Below are positions 15,987 to 25,421 of a stretch of DNA of 64,000 nucleotides, piece after piece (position 1 is the first letter of the stretch; each line of letters starts with the position of its first letter). This DNA is from Labrenzia sp. CE80 (GTDB lineage Bacteria; Pseudomonadota; Alphaproteobacteria; Rhizobiales; Stappiaceae). The translations under genes were made by a program, and so were the position numbers. Location of the stretch: assembly GCF_009650605.1 (NCBI RefSeq), contig NZ_WAJT01000002.1:620001-684000 (forward strand), in the 5' to 3' direction. The notes under the pieces are model-generated. The model did no database searches and had not been told where the DNA came from. It was given only the letters and a program-made list of their open reading frames with translations.

Positions 15987-18900
15987 TCAATATGCTTCGC
16001 GAGCCTGTACCTTGACGCGCATCGTATCAGATGCGCTGCCGCAGGAAAGCCCTGTGCCGTCGGAGACCGTGAGCTTGACCTCATAGTCTCCCGGCGCACT
16101 GAAACTCTGGGATACCCGCTCGCCGCGGCGCTGACCGTCGGGGCCAAAATCCCAGATGTGATCCAGGTCGGTGCCGTCTGGATCATACGAACGCCAGGCG
16201 CTGAAGATTTCCGCGTCGTTCGCGCCACCAACGAAAACCTGCCGGTCCGGTCCGGCATCTGCTGCGGGCGGGGCGTTCACGGTGACGGTCAGCTTGTCTT
16301 CGCGGATGCTGCAGGCCGATCCCGAGCTGTCTGTGACCTTGAGAGTGACCTCATATGTGCCCGGCCGGTCAAAGCTGTGCTCCGGCGCTGTGCCACTTGC
16401 GCTGGTACCATCGCCGAAGGCCCATTCATAAGATGCGATCTGGCCATCCGGATCGCTGGATGCAGATGCATCGAAGCGCACTGGAACGCCGGGGCAGACA
16501 AGTCGGTTCTGACCAGCAACGGCAATCGGCGGTCGGTTGACCAGAATGACTTTCGACGCCTCGCGTTGACTGGATGCGCGGCCCATGCCGTCGTCGACAA
16601 GGACGGTGACATTGTACTTGCCCGGCGACACAAATCGCTTAGTGACGTTTTCGGAGTTGGACTTGGTGCCATCGCCAAAGGACCAGTCGAAACCTGTGAT
16701 CGGTGCTTCCGGGCTCGTGGAACGCGCAGCCGACAGGATGACCTCTTCTCCGACGCAGACCGCATCCGGCGCATCGAGCACAGCCGCAACGCCGTCATGG
16801 ACGATCACGGTCAGCGTGTCGCGAGCGCTCGAATTGGCAAGCCCTGAGGTGTCGCTGACGGTCAGTTCGACCTCGTAGCGGCCCGGCTCACGGAAGCGGT
16901 GGCGAACAGATACGCCCTTGAGGGTGGTACCGTCGCCAAGCGTCCAGGAGTAGTCAGCCAAGGCACCATCAGCGTCACTGGACCCAGAGCCGTCGAGCAC
17001 CAGCTCCTCATTGACGCCGACGATGATGTCCTCGCCTGCCTCTGCGATCGGAGCTGCATTGACGGTGATCAGATGATAGCCGGAGATCTGGCGGCACTCA
17101 TTGGAAGCAGCCGTGCTGTCGACGCTCAAGGCAACGCGATATTCGCCTGGCTCGTTGAACACATGCGTCTGCAAAGCACCTTCCGCCGGACTGGTGCCAT
17201 CACCGAAGTCCCAGGTCCAGCCTGTGATCGCGCCGTCATCGAGATAGGAGGTTGAGCCGTCGAAGGAGACCGGAACGCCGACAGGAACTGCGGAGAGCGC
17301 CTCGATCCGTGGCACGGGCGCTGCGGTGACCTCGACGGTGAGTTCGTCGGTTGCACGGATATCGCACTGGCCGACCTGATCGCCCTCGATGGTGAGCTGC
17401 GCTCTATAGGTTCCCGCGCGCCGATAAACATGCTTGGGCTTGTCGCCGCCGGAGGACCCGCCGTCGCCAAAGTCCCAAAGGTAGCGATTGACGACGCCAT
17501 CCGCGTCCCATGACTTGGTGCCATCAAAGAAGACTTCCGTATTGGCGCAGATCTTGAGGTCAGGACCCGCGTCCGCTACCGGGGCCTGATCCACCGTTAC
17601 GGCAATGCTGTTGACGGCGCTGTTGTTGGCGAGGCCCGAGCTGTCCGTGACCTTCAAGGTCACCGGATAAACACCACCGCGTCGGTAGGTCTTCGTCGGG
17701 TTGACGATGTCGGATTGCTCGCCGTCGCCGAAGTCCCATGCGAACTTCAGGACGCCGCCGTCGGGGTCGTGGGATTTGCTGCCATCAAGGACAAGAATGT
17801 CGCCAGTACAGATCCGGGCATTCTCGCCGGCGACCGCAATCGGAGCATTGTTGATCGTCACGCTCATCGCGTCGCGATCCGAGCCATTGGAAAGACCAGT
17901 GCCGTCGCTGACGGTCAGGATCACAGGATAGTTGCCGCCAGCCGCATAGGTATGTGCCACCTGGGCTCCGGTCGCGCTCTGACCGTCGCCAAAGTCCCAA
18001 GTGTATGTCAGGCCATCGCCGTCAGCGTCGACCGACGTACCGCCATCAAACAGGATCAGGCTGTCTGCAGTGAACACATTATCTCCCGCGTCGGCCACGG
18101 GCGCGTGGTTGACACGGATGGTAACCTCATCTTCGGCAAGGCTGTTCTCGGCGCCGCTGTCGTCGGAAATCGTGAGGGCCGCAGTGTAGGTTCCCGGTTC
18201 ATCTATGCTCAGTTCGAGCTGTTCCGAATAGAACGGCTCATCGATCCCTGTGACGTCCCAGCGATAGTCGGTCACGGTGCCGTCGACATCACTTGAGCGC
18301 CCTGCGTCGAGTGTGAAGCGCTGGCCTGGCGCGATCCGGATGTCCTCTCCAGCGTCTGCGAGCGGCGCTGTATTGATGAAGACTTCAGTCTCATCATAGT
18401 CAACGGCCTTGGCATGACCGGTGTCGTCGGTGACTTTCAGGCGGACGAAGTATCGGCCTGGTTCGGTGAATGTATGGGCAGCGACCTCGCCATTGCCGAG
18501 ATTGCCATCCTTGAAGTCCCATTCGTAGGAAGCGATGTCTCCATCCGGGTCGACAGATCGGCTTGCCTGGAAGATCAGCTCCTCACCGGGCGAACCGACC
18601 AAATCAGGACCTGCATCCGCAATCGGCGGCGTGTTGACGACGATCGTGACGGTGTCGCTGGCGCTGTTGCGAAGGGTGCCCGAGGCGTCCGTCACTGTCA
18701 GGCGCGCAATGAACTCACCGGGTCTTGCATAGACATGTGCGGGACTTGGACCCTCGCCGGTTGTGCCGTCGCCGAAGTCCCAGTGGTATGTCGCAATCTT
18801 GTCGTCCGCGTCAGACGACGCCGTCCCGTCGAAGCGAACGGAACTGGCAGTGACGATCTGATCAGGGCCGGCGTTGGCGACCGGTGCCGCGTTGACCCGG

Positions 18901-20912
18901 ATCTGCAGCGTGTCTGTTGCAATGCGGGTCTCGGTGCCGGAATTGTCCTCGACCGTCAGACGCACGTTGTAGATGCCCGGTGTTCCATAAGCATAGTCGA
19001 CGTGTGCGCCGGTTCCGCGGACACCATCGCCGAAGTCCCATGTGTGGGAGATAAGCTGTCCGTCGGTATCGGAAGAACTGGAGCCGTCGAAATGGATGAC
19101 TTCGCCGACGGCCACACGACGGTCAGAGCCGGCGAGCGCAACGGGCGGAGCGTTGACGAAGACCTCGAGCTTGTCCGAGGTCGTGCTGTTCGAAACGTCA
19201 TCATCATCCGTAACGCGAAGCTCGACCTCATAAGTGCCCGGCTGTTCAAAGGCGTGTTCCACCGTCGCGCCCGTGAGACGCGTCCCATCGCCGAGATCCC
19301 AAACGTGATCTGTGATCTCCCCGTCGATGTCATGGCTGGAGGTTCCATCGAAACGCAGGACGGTTCCCACTTCCGTCCGCTGGTTCGCGCCCGCTTCTGC
19401 AATGGGAGCGGCATTGGCACGGATGGCGGTCGTCAACCGGGCGCTATCGCAGGTATGGCCCGAACTGTCGGTAATGCTGAGGGTTGCCTGATAGGTCCCC
19501 GGCGTCTCGAAAACGCGCGCAATCTGAGGGCCATGAGCCGTGAAACCATCGCTGAAACGCCAGTCGAAGCGCTCAATCTCTGCCCCGGCTGAAGAGGAGC
19601 CACTGCCGTCCAGGGTGATATTTTCACCCGCGGCTACAACATCGGGAACGGAAATCTGCGGAAGAGGGGCATTTCGGATCAAGACATCGAGCTCTTGAGC
19701 GTTGCCATTGCCGATCTGTCCCGAAGAATCTGTGACTTCCAGGCGTTCTATGAAGGTGCCAAGCGTCTCGTAGGGTTTGACGACGGCGGGGCCGCTTAAA
19801 GTGCTGCCATCCGAAAAACGCCACAGAAAGGAGAGCCGGTCACCATCTGGGTCTGTGGTGCCGCTGGCATCAAAGGCGACTGCGCGGCAGCCATCGAGAA
19901 CCGTTGCAGATGTCTCGATTTCAGGCCTGCGATTAGGAATCCAGTTGAACGGCGGTAGGTCTAGCGGCAGCAGCCGGTCTGTGCGAACTGTGATGAAGAA
20001 AGTCGCATCATTCGGGATCTCACGGCCACCCGAGAGGGTGATGGCAGCCGGTTTGCCGAGTTCATCAGATGCGAGCTCCACGTCGTCCGTGCGCCACTGA
20101 TCCTGACCAGATGGCGTCAGATCAACGGATCTGAAGGCCGTGGTGAGGGAGACCTTGCCATGGGCTGCGTCGAAGTTGTCAATTGCGAGACTGGTCGCGC
20201 CCTCCGGCGCGGTGAATCGCAGTTCGGTCAGCGTTTCTGTGTCAGGCACGCGGATGGTTGGAGCATAGGATGTCAGCTTTGATCCGGGAACATCAACTTG
20301 CCGCCGGTCGCGGAGACTGACGGCAACGCCATAAAGGTTCCCATCGTTGCCGGTGGCACCATCGACCACGAGGCGGAAAATCCGTTTGCCGTCACGCTCT
20401 TCGCCCTGATCCGCAGAAATGAATGCGAAATTCGTCCACTGATTGTCGAAACGCGTTTCATCCGCGTAGGACTTTTCAGTCAGAAGCGTACCGCCGTCGA
20501 GTTCTTCTTCTGAAACGTCACGACCAGTCGCGGTGTCGCCGGCGAAAGCGCCGTCGCCGCCAAAAAGCATGAAGTTTGTTGTGGTGTCGGCCTGGCTGTA
20601 GATCAGGTCGTGGTCTCCGCCGGTGTCCGGATCGAACAGGCGAATGTAGACCCTTTCATTCAGATCAGCAGGAACTTCAATGTAGATCACTTGGCGATGC
20701 GTCGGGTCGCCTTCCCGGGTCGGAGCTTCCATGCCGTAGGTGACAAGAAGCGGTACGTCGATAGGTTTGGCTGTCTGCGCGTTGAGCGGGGTTGCGCAGA
20801 GCGATGCGAGGAAGGTCAACCCGGCCGCGAGCGGACGTCTACGCCAAAGGGCGCGTCTAGCTTTTCCAAGGTGCGCTTTGACAAGATACATACCAGCGAC
20901 CATCCTCATCAT
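15987..20912 (-). CDS. Giant exported protein with about 15 tandem PKD domains
   Basis: The 1641-residue protein has a basic N-terminus and a signal peptide likely cut near residue 46 (LNA/QTA). A region of about 290 residues with beta-rich character follows, with DPDTGGDHDLIYSQADTTT as a landmark. From about residue 340 to the end I count fifteen PKD-type repeats of about 85 residues, most with a DxDG turn and a W-x-F-G-D-G motif. Repeat 7 has lost the motif (WDVTGIDEP) and repeats 1, 2 and 6 carry RFSDG or FKDG. No anchor, sortase motif or outer-membrane barrel is evident. PKD domains are extracellular Ig-like spacers or ligand binders. Its ATG overlaps the upstream FecR-protein stop (ATGA), so the two are coupled. 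Confidence 0.85.
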   Translation of the reverse strand: MMRMVAGMYLVKAHLGKARRALWRRRPLAAGLTFLASLCATPLNAQTAKPIDVPLLVTYGMEAPTREGDPTHRQVIYIEVPADLNERVYIRLFDPDTGGDHDLIYSQADTTTNFMLFGGDGAFAGDTATGRDVSEEELDGGTLLTEKSYADETRFDNQWTNFAFISADQGEERDGKRIFRLVVDGATGNDGNLYGVAVSLRDRRQVDVPGSKLTSYAPTIRVPDTETLTELRFTAPEGATSLAIDNFDAAHGKVSLTTAFRSVDLTPSGQDQWRTDDVELASDELGKPAAITLSGGREIPNDATFFITVRTDRLLPLDLPPFNWIPNRRPEIETSATVLDGCRAVAFDASGTTDPDGDRLSFLWRFSDGSTLSGPAVVKPYETLGTFIERLEVTDSSGQIGNGNAQELDVLIRNAPLPQISVPDVVAAGENITLDGSGSSSAGAEIERFDWRFSDGFTAHGPQIARVFETPGTYQATLSITDSSGHTCDSARLTTAIRANAAPIAEAGANQRTEVGTVLRFDGTSSHDIDGEITDHVWDLGDGTRLTGATVEHAFEQPGTYEVELRVTDDDDVSNSTTSDKLEVFVNAPPVALAGSDRRVAVGEVIHFDGSSSSDTDGQLISHTWDFGDGVRGTGAHVDYAYGTPGIYNVRLTVEDNSGTETRIATDTLQIRVNAAPVANAGPDQIVTASSVRFDGTASSDADDKIATYHWDFGDGTTGEGPSPAHVYARPGEFIARLTVTDASGTLRNSASDTVTIVVNTPPIADAGPDLVGSPGEELIFQASRSVDPDGDIASYEWDFKDGNLGNGEVAAHTFTEPGRYFVRLKVTDDTGHAKAVDYDETEVFINTAPLADAGEDIRIAPGQRFTLDAGRSSDVDGTVTDYRWDVTGIDEPFYSEQLELSIDEPGTYTAALTISDDSGAENSLAEDEVTIRVNHAPVADAGDNVFTADSLILFDGGTSVDADGDGLTYTWDFGDGQSATGAQVAHTYAAGGNYPVILTVSDGTGLSNGSDRDAMSVTINNAPIAVAGENARICTGDILVLDGSKSHDPDGGVLKFAWDFGDGEQSDIVNPTKTYRRGGVYPVTLKVTDSSGLANNSAVNSIAVTVDQAPVADAGPDLKICANTEVFFDGTKSWDADGVVNRYLWDFGDGGSSGGDKPKHVYRRAGTYRAQLTIEGDQVGQCDIRATDELTVEVTAAPVPRIEALSAVPVGVPVSFDGSTSYLDDGAITGWTWDFGDGTSPAEGALQTHVFNEPGEYRVALSVDSTAASNECRQISGYHLITVNAAPIAEAGEDIIVGVNEELVLDGSGSSDADGALADYSWTLGDGTTLKGVSVRHRFREPGRYEVELTVSDTSGLANSSARDTLTVIVHDGVAAVLDAPDAVCVGEEVILSAARSTSPEAPITGFDWSFGDGTKSNSENVTKRFVSPGKYNVTVLVDDGMGRASSQREASKVILVNRPPIAVAGQNRLVCPGVPVRFDASASSDPDGQIASYEWAFGDGTSASGTAPEHSFDRPGTYEVTLKVTDSSGSACSIREDKLTVTVNAPPAADAGPDRQVFVGGANDAEIFSAWRSYDPDGTDLDHIWDFGPDGQRRGERVSQSFSAPGDYEVKLTVSDGTGLSCGSASDTMRVKVQAREAY

Positions 20913-23266
20913 TTCAATCGAACCCTCGCTCGGTTTCCCGCATCGTCCTGCAGTTCGATCCCATCGAGGCGGATCGCCTGGGCATCTGCCACAGTCACCA
21001 CGCCCCTGTAACTTCTGCTGAGCTTGTTGTAGCGTAAGAAACCGTTAACTTCTTCGCCGTTTGCCAAAAGGGTAAACGGCGCGGCCTTTGCCAGGCCGTT
21101 GGCATCTTCCGCTGTAACTTCTATGTTCACTCGTCCGCCCGAGGCCGGTTTCAGCTCGTGGCTGACATAGGTTGGCGGCGCCTGGTCGAGCGTGACAATC
21201 CAGTTCTCGACCCTGATGTTTCCTGCCAGATCCTGTGCGGACATCTCGATGTTGTTGCGACCATCCGTCAACGTGATGACCTCATCGAACCGACCTTCGG
21301 ACAGCGGAATGTCACGTCCGTTGAGAGTTACACGCTCCGCTCCGGAGATCTGGCCACGCAGGGCAAGCCATTCGACCGAGGTCAGGCGGGGCAGTGGGGC
21401 ATCCAGCGTAATCTGGGGAGGTTCCTGGTCACGGGTAACTTCAAAACTGTCGGTCGTCTGAAAGCCTGAGCTGCTTGTGATCTGGAGTGTGAAAATCTCG
21501 GTGGGCGCGTTGAGTGGCAGCGTGAAAGCAAAGGCGCCGGCCTCATCGCTTCGTGTTTCTGTCCGCATGGAGCCGTCTTCGCCAATTATCTGCATCAAGG
21601 CTGAAGCTTCACTTTGGCCTGACAGCGAAATCTCTTCATCCTTGGCGAGGAAATGGCGGGCCGAGAGCTGAGGGATCGACGGGTCGAAGCTCACCTCGGC
21701 CTTGGCATCGGGCATGTGCACAATCTCGCGGGTAAGGCCCGTTTCATTGCCGGCAGCATCCCTGGAGACGATATCCAGAAGGTTCTGACCCGTTTCCAAG
21801 CTGAGGTCGAAACGAAAACTACCATCCTCGGCAACATCGGCAAGAGAGCCATTGATGCGAACGTTTGCTCCGGGCTCGGTCTCGCCTGTCAGCTCAACCT
21901 GCGCTTCCCGGTAAATGATGTCAGACTGCGGCGTTTCCAGCCGTAGAAATGGCGGTGCGCGGTCGATCCGCATGGTGAAGCGGTACGGGAGACTCCAACG
22001 GCCGGGAAGGCCAAATTGATCGAGCGCTGCGACCCGCCAGTAGTAGGTGCCGATCTCAAGTTCATTGAGTGCAAAGCGGGGCTCCACCAACCCGGATGCG
22101 GAATCCACCATCTGGTTGAAGTTGGCATCCCGGGCGACTTCGACCCAATAGCCGGCGGCTCCGTTGGTGTCCTGCCAGGAAAGATTCGCCGAAGCGTTGA
22201 AGACCAGTTCGTCGTCGCCTGGCGTTTGAAGGATTGGCGACGTCAGAACGTCGATTTTTGCCCTGGGGTTCTCGCCCGCGCGAATAACGACGCCTTCATT
22301 GCGGCCAAGAGAAACCTGCTCGCCCCTGGCGGAGATCTCGACCATCTCGTCATCGTAGTTGGTGAACTTGGCGCCGCTCACGTCCTGCCGAACCCAGAAG
22401 TCGCCGGAATCGATCTTGGCGCTAACATCGGGAACATCGACTTCCAGGCTCTTGCGGTTCGAGTTGCCTCCGAGCAGGGCGTAAAAATCCCCTTCGACAA
22501 GGCTGACCTTGGCGTCCTCACGCTTCTTCAACGGGTCGACGCGCATTCGCTGAATAACTGCGTGAGAGTTGGCGTTAAGACGCAGGCGGCCTGAATCGCG
22601 GAAGGTGATCTGGGCGGTGGAGCGGGAAAGTGTGCGCACCTTCTCCTCCTCGACGAGGATTGCATTCAGTTCACGATCGTCCCAGCCGAGGTCTTCCGGG
22701 CGTTGGCCTTCGACCCATCCCTGCCGGTCGCTCAATCGGGCTTCAGCAGCTTTGTCCCGGTTTTCTTCCGCAAGTAGGTAAGCTTCACTGGCGGCGTTGT
22801 CCGCATCAACTGCCAGTGCGAGTGTTTCCCGCCATTTGCTCTGTTTTTCCGCATCGAGAGCGGAATCATGTAGTGAGATGGCCTCGGTAATCGTCTCGTA
22901 AGCAAAGACCTGGGCACCAATGGCATTGGCTTCCTGGATCCGGGCAAGAGAACTTGAAAGGGCCGAGCGCGCTGCGGAGACCTCGTCGGTCGGCACAGTA
23001 AGCATCTGTCCGGGATCAAGGTCACTGAGGGTTTCAAGACCACTGGCTTTCAGGATCGCAGGCCAGAGATCGGCGTCGCCAAGGTATGTCTCGGCAATGC
23101 GCCGCAGGTCACTGTCGTCTTCAAAAGGAATTGTAACCGCGGCCAGGCCGGCATGCGGCATCTGCACGAGGGCAAGAAAAGAAACAAAAAGCCAGCGCCT
23201 CGTCCTCCTTGTTAAGGATGACAAGTGACTTAAATGTCCTTCCAGATATCCCGTGCCTCTAGTCAT
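20909..23266 (-). CDS. Exported LysM-like/FecR domain protein with Ig-like repeats
   Basis: The 785-residue protein has a signal peptide (hydrophobic core WLFVSFLALVQ, cut near GLAA), then a LysM-like module (about 45-92, with TYLGDADLWPAILKA and DLDPGQMLTVP). A helical stretch (about 95-205) precedes a FecR domain (about 210-330; DVPDVSAKIDSGDFWV, GEQVSLGRNEGVVI). Fibronectin- or Ig-like units follow (about 355-785; YYWRVAALDQFGLPGRW, DAAGNETGLT, DLAGNIRVENW). FecR domains of this stand-alone kind are extracytoplasmic and not tied to a sigma factor here. The ATG at 23266 has a weak ribosome binding site, and a TTG at 23224 is an alternative. First gene of the operon. Confidence 0.82.
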   Translation of the reverse strand: MTRGTGYLEGHLSHLSSLTRRTRRWLFVSFLALVQMPHAGLAAVTIPFEDDSDLRRIAETYLGDADLWPAILKASGLETLSDLDPGQMLTVPTDEVSAARSALSSSLARIQEANAIGAQVFAYETITEAISLHDSALDAEKQSKWRETLALAVDADNAASEAYLLAEENRDKAAEARLSDRQGWVEGQRPEDLGWDDRELNAILVEEEKVRTLSRSTAQITFRDSGRLRLNANSHAVIQRMRVDPLKKREDAKVSLVEGDFYALLGGNSNRKSLEVDVPDVSAKIDSGDFWVRQDVSGAKFTNYDDEMVEISARGEQVSLGRNEGVVIRAGENPRAKIDVLTSPILQTPGDDELVFNASANLSWQDTNGAAGYWVEVARDANFNQMVDSASGLVEPRFALNELEIGTYYWRVAALDQFGLPGRWSLPYRFTMRIDRAPPFLRLETPQSDIIYREAQVELTGETEPGANVRINGSLADVAEDGSFRFDLSLETGQNLLDIVSRDAAGNETGLTREIVHMPDAKAEVSFDPSIPQLSARHFLAKDEEISLSGQSEASALMQIIGEDGSMRTETRSDEAGAFAFTLPLNAPTEIFTLQITSSSGFQTTDSFEVTRDQEPPQITLDAPLPRLTSVEWLALRGQISGAERVTLNGRDIPLSEGRFDEVITLTDGRNNIEMSAQDLAGNIRVENWIVTLDQAPPTYVSHELKPASGGRVNIEVTAEDANGLAKAAPFTLLANGEEVNGFLRYNKLSRSYRGVVTVADAQAIRLDGIELQDDAGNRARVRLK

Positions 23267-23405
23267 GAAAATCCGACATATATTAAGGATTTTTACGAAG
23301 CCATCATACCAGAGGGCGTGCCCTAGCGTCAGGTGGCTGACTGTAAAATTAAGAATAGGTTAATCTTGTTAGGTCGGACCTTAAGGTTCCGAGGATGAAC
23401 CGGCG

Positions 23406-24164
23406 ATGAACACTTTTTGCAAGCGAGGTACTATGCCGGACAAGGGCGACCCTTACAGACACCATCCACGCTTGCGCGGCAAGATCATCTCTCCGGAGAC
23501 TTCGCGCTTCAGGTCGTTGGACTTGAGTGACCTAGACGCACAGATGAGGGCGCAGGGACTTCCCGAAGATTGGCGCCGGACCGATGCGGAGCGCGATGCT
23601 TGCCGCATGAACACGCTGCAGGCGCATTGGGGAGGTGACATCTGGATCTTCGCCTATGGATCCTTGATGTGGGATCCTGCATTTCACTTCTCGGAAGTCA
23701 GACGAGCATACTTGTCAGGCTATCACCGCCGATTTTGTCTCCGCTCCGAGGTGGCGCGAGGCACACCGGACTGTCCTGGGCTTATGGCCGGTCTTGACCT
23801 TGGCGGCACTTGCAACGGGCTTGTGTTCCGGGTTGATGCCGACAAACTGGAGACCGAAAGCCGGTTCATCTGGCGTCGGGAAATGTTGCTGGGTTCCTAT
23901 GTACCGGAATTCCTGACGCTGACGACCAAGCAGGGACCGGTTGAGGCAATGGCATTTGTGGTCAACCGCGACAATCCCATGTTGCTGCCGTCGCTGAGCC
24001 TGGAAGAAACCGCGCGCAGAATTGCTCATGCCGAAGGGTATCTTGGCCCGAACATCGATTATCTCGAAAACCTAGCAGCCTCCTTTGAACTTCTGGAGCT
24101 GGCGGATGAGGAGTTGTTTCGTCTCCGGGACCTGGCGCGCCGGTTTCGCGCCGCCAGAACATAA
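23406..24164 (+). CDS. ChaC-like gamma-glutamylcyclotransferase
   Basis: The enzyme family cleaves gamma-glutamyl peptides such as glutathione to 5-oxoproline and the free amine. The 252-residue protein shows the substrate-binding loop FAYGSLMW (about 82-89) and the catalytic glutamate in the IWRREM segment. Its N-terminal 70 residues are longer than in Escherichia coli ChaC. A second start at 23433 (MPDKGDP, GAGG close by) is nearly as good. The gene faces the gamma-glutamylation operon on its right and shares its terminator, so a metabolic link is possible but not shown. Confidence 0.85.
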   Translation: MNTFCKRGTMPDKGDPYRHHPRLRGKIISPETSRFRSLDLSDLDAQMRAQGLPEDWRRTDAERDACRMNTLQAHWGGDIWIFAYGSLMWDPAFHFSEVRRAYLSGYHRRFCLRSEVARGTPDCPGLMAGLDLGGTCNGLVFRVDADKLETESRFIWRREMLLGSYVPEFLTLTTKQGPVEAMAFVVNRDNPMLLPSLSLEETARRIAHAEGYLGPNIDYLENLAASFELLELADEELFRLRDLARRFRAART

Positions 24165-24196
24165 AAACCCCACGCCAGAAGGCGCGGGGTTTCTTT
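24165..24196. terminator. Bidirectional rho-independent terminator
   Basis: AAACCCCACGCC (24165-24176) pairs with GGCGCGGGGTTT (24181-24192) with one A/C mismatch and the tetraloop AGAA. T-runs are available on both strands (TTTCTTT to the right, TTTTTAT to the left). It starts right after the ChaC stop and ends the leftward alcohol dehydrogenase operon. Confidence 0.85.
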
Positions 24197-24218
24197 GATC
24201 GAGGCGCAGATCGAAAGA

Positions 24219-25382
24219 TCAGACGTCGCCAGAGAGAGCCTTGTCGAAGATCTCGAGGGCGCCTTCCTTGGTCAGCTTGACCGGATTGCCGCCAGCGGTC
24301 GGGTCGACGATGGCCATCTCTGCGATCAGATCACGCTTTTCGTCGCCAACATTCAGTCCGGCGAGCGTATGCGGGACGTCCAGATCAGAACGCAGCTTGA
24401 GGATCGTATCGAGGATGCCCTGATAACCGCCCTCGATGCCGAGGAACCCGGCCAGCCGGCCGAACTTGTCTTCGATGGCTGCTTTGTTGAACTGCAGCAC
24501 ATAGGGCATGAAGACCGCATTGGTCATGCCGTGATGGGTGTCATACAGCGCGCCAACCGGGTGGGACAGGGAGTGAATGGCGCCCAGCCCCTTCTGGAAG
24601 GCTACCGCGCCCATGGCGGCCGCACTCATCATGTGCCCACGCGCTTCCAGATCGTTGCCGTCGGCAGCAACCTTCGGCAGGTTCTCCAGGGACAGGCGGA
24701 TGCCTTCCACTGCAATGCCTTCCGACATCGGGTGATAGAAAGGCGAGGAATAAGCTTCCAGGCAGTGGGCCAGTGCATCCATGCCCGTGCCGATTGTGAT
24801 CATGCGCGGCATGCCGGCAGTCAGTTCCGGATCACAGATCACGGTTTCCGGCAGCATCTTCGGGTGGAAGATGACCTTCTTCGTGTGTGTTTCGGAGTTG
24901 GTGACAACACCGGCGCGGCCAACCTCCGATCCGGTGCCCGCGGTGGTCGGAACGGCAACGATCGGTGCAATACCGTTTTCGTCCGCGCGGGTCCACCAAT
25001 CACCGATGTCTTCAAAGTCCCAGATCGGGCGAGTTTGACCAGACATGAAGGCGATCAGCTTTCCGGCATCAAGACCGGAGCCGCCGCCGAATGCGATCAC
25101 GCCGTCATGTCCGCCAGCCTTATAGGCAGCAACACCTGCCTCGATGTTCTTGTCGATCGGGTTCGGTTTGACTTCGGAAAAGACCGCGGCCTTGAGACCG
25201 GCGCTTTTGAGGTCGGCAATCACGTCGGCGACCATCGGCAGACCCGCAAGGCCCGGATCGGTAACGAGTAGGGGATTGGACATGCCGGCAGCCTTGACGG
25301 CGTCGGCCAGTTCCTTAATGCGGCCAACACCGAAACGCACGGCAGTCGGGTAGGACCAGTTCATGTTTGGAAGTGTGCTCAT
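24219..25382 (-). CDS. Iron-containing alcohol dehydrogenase
   Basis: This group III NAD(P)-dependent dehydrogenase has 387 residues. The nucleotide-binding turn is GGGSGLD (99-105). The metal ligands fit the FucO pattern exactly in spacing: Asp202, His206, His270 and His284. In this operon it would oxidise an alcohol made accessible by gamma-glutamylation, upstream of the aldehyde dehydrogenase encoded 39 bases before it. Substrate cannot be derived from sequence. Last gene of the seven-gene operon. Confidence 0.9.
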   Translation of the reverse strand: MSTLPNMNWSYPTAVRFGVGRIKELADAVKAAGMSNPLLVTDPGLAGLPMVADVIADLKSAGLKAAVFSEVKPNPIDKNIEAGVAAYKAGGHDGVIAFGGGSGLDAGKLIAFMSGQTRPIWDFEDIGDWWTRADENGIAPIVAVPTTAGTGSEVGRAGVVTNSETHTKKVIFHPKMLPETVICDPELTAGMPRMITIGTGMDALAHCLEAYSSPFYHPMSEGIAVEGIRLSLENLPKVAADGNDLEARGHMMSAAAMGAVAFQKGLGAIHSLSHPVGALYDTHHGMTNAVFMPYVLQFNKAAIEDKFGRLAGFLGIEGGYQGILDTILKLRSDLDVPHTLAGLNVGDEKRDLIAEMAIVDPTAGGNPVKLTKEGALEIFDKALSGDV

Positions 25383-25421
25383 GGCTAAAACACTCGGTTG
25401 AGAAGCTGATACGGGCCGCGC

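Noticed and set aside
15987..20912. The PKD-repeat gene as a CRISPR array or DNA tandem repeat
   Set aside because: The periodicity of about 85 residues exists at protein level only; the DNA of the repeats is strongly diverged with no identical spacer-repeat pattern.
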